Assembly: GCA_009919445.1 (NCBI GenBank)
Contig: RGBY01000165.1
Location: 1 to 5,602, forward strand
DNA: 5,602 nucleotides
Source of the DNA: Planctomycetia bacterium
GTDB taxonomy: Bacteria; Planctomycetota; Planctomycetia; Pirellulales; UBA1268
Direction of reading: 5' to 3'
The notes below the pieces were generated by a model. The model searched no databases. It was not told where the DNA came from and saw only the letters and a list, made by a program, of their open reading frames with translations. Every line of letters begins with the position of its first letter. Within the stretch, counting starts at the first letter, position 1. Below are positions 1-5,602 of this stretch, piece after piece. A program made the translations under genes and the position numbers.

Positions 1-7
1 TCTGTTC

Positions 8-220
8 TTAAGTGAGGACTTCCACCCGGTGGTCTTTCATGGTGACCGCACCCTGGCAGCCTACCGAAGGGCAGTTGAGGAACAGCTTGGCAGCAGTTGC
101 CCGACGGGGCTGGTGGCTCCTGCAGAAGAAGCGATCACCGCGGTCGTGGCAGATTGGCTTGATGTTTTTGAGCGGGTGCAGTTGATCCTGCGGCTTTCGG
201 GGCGGCTCCGCAAACTTCAT
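8..220 (-). CDS. small Cys/His-rich hypothetical protein, possible zinc-binding
   Basis: This is a 70-residue reading frame from the ATG at 220 to a TAA at 8-10. I do not recognise the family. The N-terminus is basic and proline-rich (residues 1-23). It is followed by Cys24, His25, Cys33, His36, Cys50, Cys55 and His64, a density of potential zinc ligands that suggests a small zinc-ribbon-like fold. That role is inference. About three quarters of codons end in G or C, against about 60% for the open frame in the same register on the opposite strand, which favours the minus strand. No good ribosome binding site precedes the ATG; the only AAGGA lies about 25-30 bases upstream. The frame stays open further upstream to 364, but that extension would overlap the divergent gene at 286. 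The main alternative is that the plus-strand frame, open from the window edge to 229, is the 3' end of another gene. Confidence 0.55.
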   Translation of the reverse strand: MKFAEPPRKPQDQLHPLKNIKPICHDRGDRFFCRSHQPRRATAAKLFLNCPSVGCQGAVTMKDHRVEVLT

Positions 221-268
221 GGTGACTGAGTTGGGGACGCCGCGATCCTTTTTCAGCAGGACTCTATC

Positions 269-274
269 AGGAGG
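269..274 (+). promoter_or_regulatory. ribosome binding site AGGAGG for the 123-residue protein
   Basis: A perfect AGGAGG lies 11 bases before the ATG at 286. The spacing is slightly long but workable. It is one of the few clear Shine-Dalgarno sites in the window and supports 286 as the start codon. Confidence 0.6.
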
Positions 275-285
275 ACCCAGGTTGT

Positions 286-657
286 ATGAGTAGCCGTGAG
301 CGTTGGACGGTCTATCCCCTGCTGCTGCTTGCCATTGGGCTGGCGATGCGAGCAGCGCCACCATCTGAGGCAGACCTTGCGTTGGATGTGCTTTCAGCGG
401 CTCAGGTGCGATGCCGGGAGATTGTTGTCGAAACGGATGATGGCACGGTGCTGTTGCACATGGGCCGCGTGGTCGATGCCGGTGGGGGCCGTATTGAAAT
501 CAAGGACGCTGATGGCGTTGAGACGATTGCCATCGGCACGCGTCCTGGTACCCGTGCGGGACGCATCGAGTTCTATGACGAAAGCGGGAGCGTCGTTTCG
601 ATCATTACCGGGGAGATGGCGAGCGGGCAGAGGTCCGAGGGCAAAGAGCAACCCTGA
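286..657 (+). CDS. hypothetical membrane-anchored or exported protein with three internal beta repeats
   Basis: This 123-residue protein starts at an ATG preceded by AGGAGG. A short charged N-terminus (SSRER) is followed by a hydrophobic segment at about residues 8-24, which reads as a signal anchor or uncleaved signal peptide, so the rest is probably outside the cytoplasm. The remainder holds three related units at about 44-60, 69-84 and 93-109. Each follows a pattern of Arg, alternating hydrophobics, Asp, a D/S-G turn, then hydrophobics ending in Gly, as in RIEIKDADGVETIAIG. They look like repeated beta hairpins. The C-terminus (110-123) is polar and probably disordered. Short proteins with an RW-x-VYPLL anchor and such repeats are, from memory, common in planctomycetes; their function is unknown to me. 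It is transcribed away from the small minus-strand gene, with 65 bases between the two start codons. Confidence 0.8.
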   Translation: MSSRERWTVYPLLLLAIGLAMRAAPPSEADLALDVLSAAQVRCREIVVETDDGTVLLHMGRVVDAGGGRIEIKDADGVETIAIGTRPGTRAGRIEFYDESGSVVSIITGEMASGQRSEGKEQP

Positions 658-680
658 AAGCGATAAACCAGCACAGCAAG

Positions 681-718
681 CCCAGAAGCGAATCCCCAGA
701 GCGAATCTAGAGGCGAAT
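681..718 (+). repeat. three imperfect tandem copies of a 12-13 bp unit
   Basis: Just downstream of the 123-residue gene, three adjacent units read CCCAGAAGCGAAT (681-693), CCCAGAGCGAAT (695-706) and CTAGAGGCGAAT (707-718). The GCGAAT cores start at 688, 701 and 713. The array is short and decays in its third copy. It has no hairpin and no flanking gene that explains it. It could be a slippage product or a small decayed repeat. The rest of 658-838 shows nothing beyond a short GC hairpin at 789-803 (CCGCC, five-base loop, GGCGG) with no T-run after it on either strand. Confidence 0.5.
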
Positions 719-838
719 TTAAAAGAGAAGCCCCACTTCGCTTTCCAGATGCGGCAGCGTGTGCCGAGTTCCGGCGACTGGTTCTACGCCGCCAGAAAGG
801 CGGAGAGCGGCGAAGACGAAAGGACGGCGAGGCCAGAG

Positions 839-912
<74 letters not shown>

Positions 913-1034
913 GCTGGCGACATCGTAGCAGGTCAATGCGGCGAGGGCGACTGGCTCGTTTCTCGCGGCGGGAAGGCCTTCGCCACCCGAAATGTGGGCT
1001 GGGGCGTTTTCTTTCCTTGGTTCGGGGAGGTGCG

Positions 1035-1063
1035 TTGACCCCATCGGATGCGTGGGCGACATT
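1035..1063 (+). promoter_or_regulatory. candidate sigma70-type promoter for the FHA-dnaE unit
   Basis: A near-consensus -35 element TTGACC (1035-1040) is followed after 17 bases by GACATT (1058-1063), which matches three of six positions of a -10 element. Transcription would begin near 1070, leaving a leader of about 50 bases before the FHA start at 1120. The -10 match is weak, and planctomycete promoters are poorly defined, so this is only a candidate. Apart from a ten-base palindrome GAAGGCCTTC at 972-981, I see no other structure in 913-1119. Confidence 0.3.
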
Positions 1064-1119
1064 AGGTATTCCGGAACTACTTCGCTGTTCGCCCCACCCC
1101 GCCCTCGCAGGCTGCTGCC

Positions 1120-1794
1120 ATGCCTCACGTCACCCTTCGCGTTTTGCACGGAGCCGACCGGGGAAAAATCTACGGAGCCGTGCCGACGCCGGTCACCATC
1201 GGCCGGGAGGAGGGCAACACCATTCAGCTCAACGATGAGCGAATTAGTCGTTATCACCTCAAACTCCAGTCAGATAATCAGAAGATCGTGCTCACTGATT
1301 TGGACAGCACCAACGGGACAAAGGTGAACGGTGAGGAGATCCATGTCCGAATTCTGCGTGATGGTGACATGATTGCCCTCGGCCGCTCAGTGCTTTTGGT
1401 TGGTTCCCATAGCGATATCGATCGCCGAATTGCCGACATGGCAGCCCGGATCCCAGCCGACGAAGGGGATCGGGCGCGGGCCATGCAGCGGCGGATGGAA
1501 AGAGCCTCGCTCAATCAGTCAGACGTGATTGAAGACCTGGGCAAGGCAAAGCTGCCGTTGCTACCGGGTGGCCCACCGCCATTGCCCGAAGGCTTGAGTC
1601 CGGCTCAGTCGGCAGAACTCAGTGAATTGCTTGACTACATCCAGGCAGTCCTCCGTGAAACAGCCGACGGGGCCGTGATGCGGCCGGGCCACGAAAAGGT
1701 TGAGATCGACTTTGCCCCGTGGCAGGGGCTACTCGACCTTCAGGCACGATTGGCTGAACTGCTGCGTCTGGTTGCCGAGCCCCCCGCCGATTGA
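1120..1794 (+). CDS. FHA (forkhead-associated) domain protein
   Basis: The protein has 224 residues. The N-terminal half (about residues 4-93) is a clear FHA domain, a phosphothreonine-peptide binding fold. It has the GR pair at 28-29, the S-R-Y-H motif at 43-46 and the D-S-T-N-G-T-K-V-N-G motif at 62-71, so the usual phosphopeptide-binding residues (Arg29, Ser43, His46, Asn65, Gly66) are present. Residues 97-140 are charged and probably helical. A proline-rich linker (LLPGGPPPLPEG) lies at about 146-158, followed by a helical C-terminal region at about 160-220 that I do not recognise. No signal peptide or membrane segment is visible, so it is probably cytoplasmic. It presumably recognises a target of a Ser/Thr kinase; the partner cannot be read from the sequence. 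The start is the first ATG of the frame and lacks a strong ribosome binding site. It lies immediately upstream of dnaE in the same direction. Confidence 0.92.
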   Translation: MPHVTLRVLHGADRGKIYGAVPTPVTIGREEGNTIQLNDERISRYHLKLQSDNQKIVLTDLDSTNGTKVNGEEIHVRILRDGDMIALGRSVLLVGSHSDIDRRIADMAARIPADEGDRARAMQRRMERASLNQSDVIEDLGKAKLPLLPGGPPPLPEGLSPAQSAELSELLDYIQAVLRETADGAVMRPGHEKVEIDFAPWQGLLDLQARLAELLRLVAEPPAD

Positions 1795-1861
1795 TTTTGA
1801 GTTGTGGGCCGATGCCGGTCCCGTTTTCCCTCCCTCGCGATGCCCATGGATGCGCCCGCCG

Positions 1862-4027
1862 ATGGAATCGACTGCCTCCCGCCCGTTTGCACACCTGCAC
1901 TGCCATAGCCATTACAGCCTGCTTGACGGCGCGAGTTCGATTGATCGGCTCGTGGGTCGGGCGGCCGAGCTCGGCATGAATGCTCTGGCGATCACCGATC
2001 ATGGCAATCTGCACGGGGCTCTCGAGTTCTATAACAAGGCCAAGAAGGCAGGCCTCAATCCGATTATTGGGTATGAGGCCTATATCGCGCCTGGCAGTCG
2101 GTTTCAAAAGGATGCTGGGAGCCAGAAAGAGGCGAGTTATCACCTCACGCTGCTTGCCCGCGACCGGACCGGTTTTGCCAACCTGCTGCAACTGGCAACC
2201 AAGGCCTATCTGGAAGGTTTCTACTTCAAGCCTCGCATCGATCGGGAAATTCTTGAGTCCCATGCTGAGGGTCTGGTATGCCTGTCGGGTTGCCTCTCCA
2301 GCGAATTCAGCCGTTCGCTGATTGGTTCTTCCCGTGAGCAGCAGGAGTCACTCAATCAGGGGCGGCAGGTTGCCGGCTGGTTCCAAAAGGTCTTCGGTGA
2401 TCGTTACTTCATCGAGGTGCAGGACAACGGTCTTGATATCCAGCGGCAGGTCACCGATGCGGCCATCGACATTTCTCGGGAGCTGGGTGTTCCACCGGTG
2501 GCGACCTGTGACTGCCACTACGTGAATCGCGAGGATGCCGAAGCCCAGGACATCCTGCTCTGCGTCAATACAGGACGCTATCGGAACGATGCCTCACGAA
2601 TGCGGATGGACTCCACCGAGTTTTATCTCAAAAGTCCGGCTGAGATGTACGAAGCGTTTGAGGGGCATGATCGAGACTGGGTTGCTGGTGCTGTCGGTCG
2701 AAGCCAGGAAATCGCTGACTCAGTTTCGATTGAATTGGACCTCGGCAAGCGACACTTTCCTGGCTTTGATCTTCCGGCTGGCCGAACGGCGTCTGAGGAG
2801 TTGCTTGACCTCTGCCTCCAGGGGTTACGGCAGCGGTATGCCGATGTGCCAAAACGCTGGGCAGATGCCCCAGGGGGAACGCTCCATCAGGACGTCATGG
2901 ACCGGCTTGAGCGAGAACTTGGCGTCATCAATACGCTCGGCTTTGCCAGTTACTTCCTCATTGTCTGGGATTTTGTTCGGCATGCCCGGGATCGCGACAT
3001 TCCCGCATCGGCTCGTGGCAGCGGCGTCGGGGCTCTGGTCGCGTACGCGCTCTATCTGTCCCATGTCTGTCCGTTGGAATACGACCTGCTTTTTGAACGG
3101 TTCCTCGACGTCAATCGGCTGGAAGCGCCCGATATCGATATCGACTTCTGCAAGGAGCGGCGTGGTGAGGTCATCGACTACGTCAAGCAGAAGTACGGTG
3201 AGGCCAATGTTGCCCAGATCGGGACGTTCGGCACGTTGGCTGCCCGAGCAGCGATCCGCGATGTTGGACGGGCGTTGGGGATGGCGATTCCGCAGGTCGA
3301 TAAGATCGTTTCCCTCGTCCCCGATCAGTTGGGCATCTCGCTCGCTGAGGCGACTGCTCCTGGGAGCCAGTTGGCAGAGGCCTGTGAGGCCGATCCGCAG
3401 ACGCGGGAACTTGTCGATCTGGCTGGTCGTATTGAAGGGCTGGCCCGGAATGTGGGTACGCATGCTGCGGCAGTTGTAATCGCAGACAGACCACTCGTTG
3501 AGTATGTCCCCTTGCAGCGGGTCACGGGCAAAGAAGAGGTGATCACCCAGTGGTCGATGGGTGACGTCGAGCGAGCCGGCCTGATGAAGATGGACTTTCT
3601 CGGCCTGCGCTATCTCACCATTGTCTCCAAGACGATCGAGATCATTGAGCGAACTCAAGGAAAGCGGCTCGATCCGTTGCTCTTTCCGCTTGAAGATGCT
3701 GAGACATTTGCCTTGCTTTGCCGGGGTGAGACGAAAGGCATCTTCCAGCTTGAAAGTGGTGGCATTCGCGACCTGTTACAGCGGATGAAGCCCGATCACT
3801 TTCGCGACATCGTTGCAGTCAATGCGCTCTATCGCCCCGGGCCACTTGAAGGAGGCATGGTCGACGACTACGTGGCGGTCAAGCATGGCCGCCAGCAGGC
3901 TGAGTATCCGCATCCGGTCATGAAGGAGGTGCTGGAAGAGACCCACGGGGTGATGGTCTACCAGGAGCAGGTGATGCGGATTCTGGAGCGGCTTGGGGGC
4001 ATTGAGTTGTCAAAGGCCTATACCTAG
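1862..4027 (+). CDS. dnaE: DNA polymerase III alpha subunit DnaE, 5' part, ended early by a frame break
   Basis: These 721 codons encode the PHP domain and most of the catalytic domain of the replicative polymerase. The PHP domain (about 9-220) carries His13, His15, Asp22, His47, Glu72, His94, Cys144, Asp217 and His219, the full ligand set expected of a metal-binding PHP site. The polymerase part shows the SARGSGVGAL motif and the PDIDIDF aspartates (Asp424, 426, 428), which include the equivalents of E. coli Asp401/403. It also has GTHAAAVVIAD, the third catalytic Asp578 in KMDFLGL, GIFQLES, NALYRPGP and VMVYQEQVMRI. The frame then hits TAG at 4025-4027, right after ELSKAYT. Two in-frame ATGs fit, 1850 and 1862; neither has a Shine-Dalgarno site. 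I prefer 1862 because the PHP motif follows closely. The open frame upstream to 1700 overlaps the FHA gene and is not DnaE-like. Probably cotranscribed with the FHA gene. As written, this product lacks the rest of the polymerase and would not be functional alone. Confidence 0.93.
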   Translation: MESTASRPFAHLHCHSHYSLLDGASSIDRLVGRAAELGMNALAITDHGNLHGALEFYNKAKKAGLNPIIGYEAYIAPGSRFQKDAGSQKEASYHLTLLARDRTGFANLLQLATKAYLEGFYFKPRIDREILESHAEGLVCLSGCLSSEFSRSLIGSSREQQESLNQGRQVAGWFQKVFGDRYFIEVQDNGLDIQRQVTDAAIDISRELGVPPVATCDCHYVNREDAEAQDILLCVNTGRYRNDASRMRMDSTEFYLKSPAEMYEAFEGHDRDWVAGAVGRSQEIADSVSIELDLGKRHFPGFDLPAGRTASEELLDLCLQGLRQRYADVPKRWADAPGGTLHQDVMDRLERELGVINTLGFASYFLIVWDFVRHARDRDIPASARGSGVGALVAYALYLSHVCPLEYDLLFERFLDVNRLEAPDIDIDFCKERRGEVIDYVKQKYGEANVAQIGTFGTLAARAAIRDVGRALGMAIPQVDKIVSLVPDQLGISLAEATAPGSQLAEACEADPQTRELVDLAGRIEGLARNVGTHAAAVVIADRPLVEYVPLQRVTGKEEVITQWSMGDVERAGLMKMDFLGLRYLTIVSKTIEIIERTQGKRLDPLLFPLEDAETFALLCRGETKGIFQLESGGIRDLLQRMKPDHFRDIVAVNALYRPGPLEGGMVDDYVAVKHGRQQAEYPHPVMKEVLEETHGVMVYQEQVMRILERLGGIELSKAYT

Positions 4028-4029
4028 CC
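4022..4029 (+). other. dnaE: frame break and deletion junction inside dnaE
   Basis: The first dnaE frame ends ACC (Thr, 4022-4024) then TAG. The second frame picks up homology at GCC (Ala, 4027-4029), so only the two bases TA separate the conserved parts. Comparison with DnaE proteins as I remember them, including E. coli (segment LRRAMGKKK to FAEG), indicates 23 residues between these points. A net loss of about 67 bases, not a multiple of three, accounts for both the missing residues and the frame change. The lost block includes the basic KKK motif of the polymerase domain. No intein, intron or insertion sequence is present. Confidence 0.85.
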
Positions 4030-5427
4030 CAGGAGAAGGGGCTGCCGAAGGCAGATGCGTCAGGCCTGTTTGGGCTGATTGAGAAATTTGCCGGCTATGG
4101 CTTCAACAAGAGCCATTCTACGGCCTATGCCCTCCTGGCATGGCAGACAGCCTATTTGAAAACCCACTACCCAACGGAATTCATGGCGGCCCTGCTGACC
4201 GGGGATATTCCGGGCCGTAATTTCAAAAAGAAGGATTCAGTCGTCGAGCACATTGAAGACTGCCGTCGGATGGGTATTACCGTCGTTCCGCCAGACATCA
4301 ATCGCTCGGACGTTGAGTTCACCTCATCCGCAGGAGACATTCTTTTCGGACTGACGGCCATCAAGGGGTGCGGCCGGCAGGCAGCTGAAGCGATTGTCGC
4401 CGAACGGAATGCCAATGGCCCCTATCGGGATCTGTTCGATCTTTGCAGCCGAGTTGATGGCTCGACAGTCAATAAGACGTCGCTTGAAAACCTGGCGAAG
4501 GCAGGTGCCCTTGATGGCCTTCTCGGTGAAGAAGACCACCGTGGAGCACTTTTTGCCGGCATCGAACGGGCGGTGGCTGCTGGAGCCGCGCGACTGGCTG
4601 ACCGCAAGAGTGGCCAAAAAAATCTCTTTGCGGCTTTCGAAGAAGCTGAACCAGAAGCAGAAGAGCCGGCGGCCACCCTGCCGGATGTTCCTCCGTTGAC
4701 CGACATGGAGATGCGATCATTCGAGAAGGAGGTGCTTGGTTACTACGTCCATAGTCATCCACTCGCAGAGTACCGGGGAATCCTCCAGGCGGTCTGTACC
4801 CACGGTTCGAATGATGTCTCCAATGCGGAGCCAAAGAGTGAGGTTGTCATGGGAGGGCTGGTCGGTGCGCTCAAACTCTCAAACACGAAGCAGCCACGTC
4901 CCGGTTCAACGTTCACCCGCTACGGCATGTTTGATCTTGAGGACATAGACGGCCTTGTGCGGAGCATCTGCTGGCCTGAGGAGTATGCTCGTGTTGGAGA
5001 GTTGCTTGTGCCAGACGCTGTCGTGATCGTGGCAGGCTCAGTTGATCGGCGGGCCGGCAGTGAAGAGACAAACCTGATCATTAATGAGATCGTACCTGTC
5101 GCTGATGTCTGGAACCGTCCCGCGCGGGCCGTTCATATCAAGGTTTTGGAGGCAGCGCACGACGCCGAAACGCTCGATCGCCTCAAACAGGTGCTCAGCC
5201 GACATGAGGGGCAGACGCCCATTCGGCTTGTGATTGAACTGGCTGATGGTCGGCGAGCTCTGCTCGATGTTGATGGCATGAAAGTACGCTGGTCAGAAGG
5301 CCTGTTGGCGGAACTTGAAGAATTGCTCGGCCCAGGGGCGGTGCGTGCCCAGGTTGCCATCTCAAACGGGCGGCGTGATGACCGCCCGGCACGGGGGCGC
5401 CGGGGGGGCTTTCAGGCGGCCTCCTGA
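4027..5427 (+). CDS. dnaE: DNA polymerase III alpha subunit DnaE, 3' part (out of frame with the 5' part)
   Basis: This frame encodes the last 466 residues of DnaE up to TGA at 5425-5427. It begins with AQEKGLPKAD, then the highly conserved KFAGYGFNKSHSTAYALL and HYPTEFMAALL. A helix-hairpin-helix segment follows near 4345-4400 (LTAIKGCGRQAAEAIV). A putative beta-clamp binding pentapeptide QKNLF sits at 4615-4629, in the place expected for DnaE proteins. An OB-fold domain lies at about 4840-5100, and a C-terminal region of the kind that binds the clamp-loader tau subunit at about 5125-5350. It ends in a basic Arg/Gly tail. The frame opens at 4006, but the first possible start codon is TTG at 4156, beyond the GYGFNKSHS motif, with no ribosome binding site. 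It is therefore best read as the interrupted second half of dnaE. With about 23 missing residues, the whole protein would be about 1,210 residues, within the family's usual size. Confidence 0.9.
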   Translation, partial: AQEKGLPKADASGLFGLIEKFAGYGFNKSHSTAYALLAWQTAYLKTHYPTEFMAALLTGDIPGRNFKKKDSVVEHIEDCRRMGITVVPPDINRSDVEFTSSAGDILFGLTAIKGCGRQAAEAIVAERNANGPYRDLFDLCSRVDGSTVNKTSLENLAKAGALDGLLGEEDHRGALFAGIERAVAAGAARLADRKSGQKNLFAAFEEAEPEAEEPAATLPDVPPLTDMEMRSFEKEVLGYYVHSHPLAEYRGILQAVCTHGSNDVSNAEPKSEVVMGGLVGALKLSNTKQPRPGSTFTRYGMFDLEDIDGLVRSICWPEEYARVGELLVPDAVVIVAGSVDRRAGSEETNLIINEIVPVADVWNRPARAVHIKVLEAAHDAETLDRLKQVLSRHEGQTPIRLVIELADGRRALLDVDGMKVRWSEGLLAELEELLGPGAVRAQVAISNGRRDDRPARGRRGGFQAAS

Positions 5428-5431
5428 CTGC

Positions 5432-5468
5432 CTTGGCGTTCGCCAGGAAAGGGAAAAGGGCCTTTTTT
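5432..5468 (+). terminator. weak candidate terminator after dnaE
   Basis: Five bases after the dnaE stop, CTTGGC (5432-5437) can pair with GCCAGG (5442-5447) around the loop GTTC, with one T-G pair. A run of six T follows at 5463-5468. The T-run is 15 bases from the stem rather than adjacent, and the A-rich tract between can only pair weakly with it. The arrangement is suggestive but not a standard intrinsic terminator. The rest of 5469-5564 shows nothing recognisable. Confidence 0.25.
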
Positions 5469-5564
5469 CAGCCGAATTTCGCATTGCGATGGGGTTTTTC
5501 GGCAACTACGCTCCACAGAGGTTCGTTTTCCGCTGAACCTGCCGGTCTCACTCACTCGCCGTCC

Positions 5565-5570
5565 GAGGAA
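5565..5570 (+). promoter_or_regulatory. ribosome binding site GAGGAA for the gene starting at 5577
   Basis: GAGGAA lies six bases before the ATG at 5577. This is good spacing for a Shine-Dalgarno site and supports a real gene start at the window edge. Confidence 0.5.
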
Positions 5571-5576
5571 AATCTC

Positions 5577-5602
5577 ATGGCCTCGTTGTCTACCGTCGCC
5601 GC
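5577..5602 (+). CDS. start of an unidentified gene, cut by the window end
   Basis: An ATG at 5577 with GAGGAA just upstream opens a frame reading MASLSTVA before the window ends. Too little is visible to identify it. It is co-oriented with dnaE, 149 bases beyond its stop, so it could be either a separate unit or the next gene of the same transcript. Confidence 0.45.

Noticed and set aside
789..803. GC-rich hairpin downstream of the tRNA on the minus strand as a terminator
   Set aside because: The stem is only five base pairs and no T-run follows on either strand.
922..936. TTGACC and TACGAT on the minus strand as a tRNA promoter
   Set aside because: The two elements are only three bases apart. 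Used alone, TACGAT has no -35 partner at the right distance.
1700..1861. Upstream extension of the DnaE frame to 1700
   Set aside because: It overlaps the 3' end of the FHA gene and encodes no DnaE-like sequence. DnaE proteins begin only a few residues before the HLHCHSHYS motif.
2825..3658. A 277-codon minus-strand open frame inside dnaE
   Set aside because: It is antisense to the conserved catalytic core of DnaE, whose motifs are all readable on the plus strand.
4016..4110. Split-intein arrangement of dnaE as in cyanobacteria
   Set aside because: The cyanobacterial split lies downstream, just before the FNKSHS motif, which is continuous here. No intein motifs follow the stop, and residues are missing rather than interrupted by an insertion.
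4156..5427. Separate downstream gene starting at the TTG at 4156
   Set aside because: It would start inside a conserved DnaE segment, lacks a ribosome binding site, and homology continues upstream in the same frame to 4027.

Overview
The window looks like a piece of a bacterial chromosome of moderately high GC content, not a mobile or accessory region. The lineage is probably Planctomycetes (Pirellulales-like). This is inferred from the style of the DnaE sequence, from a short membrane-anchored repeat protein of a kind I associate with that group, from an FHA protein next to dnaE, and from the scarcity of strong Shine-Dalgarno sites. No marker gene proves it.

Layout. (1) At 8-220 on the minus strand is a probable 70-residue Cys/His-rich protein of unknown function. 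(2) Divergent from it, at 286-657, is a 123-residue protein with an N-terminal hydrophobic segment and three internal repeats. (3) The stretch 658-1119 has no protein gene. It holds a small imperfect tandem repeat (681-718), a tRNA-Arg(UCG) gene on the minus strand (839-912) and a possible promoter (about 1035-1063). (4) At 1120-1794 is a 224-residue protein with an N-terminal forkhead-associated (FHA) domain. (5) From 1862 to 5427 lies dnaE, the alpha subunit of replicative DNA polymerase III. Its PHP exonuclease-type domain, polymerase palm, HhH region, clamp-binding peptide and OB fold can all be read. (6) After a short spacer with a weak terminator candidate, the first codons of another plus-strand gene start at 5577.

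The main anomaly is inside dnaE. The reading frame stops at 4025-4027 right after the motif ELSKAYT, and homology resumes at once in another frame at 4027 (AQEKGLPKAD). About 23 family-conserved residues, including the basic KKK segment of the polymerase domain, are missing. This corresponds to a net loss of about 67 nt. No ATG, GTG or TTG start lies between the break and 4156, so the 3' part cannot easily be made as a separate complete subunit. Because dnaE is normally essential, the likely explanations are a local assembly or sequencing error, a second intact dnaE elsewhere, or a real and damaging deletion.

FHA and dnaE are co-oriented, with 67 nt between the FHA stop and the preferred dnaE start, and probably share a transcript. 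I see no CRISPR array, insertion sequence, phage gene, toxin-antitoxin pair or defence system. Apart from the dnaE break this is an ordinary housekeeping region.
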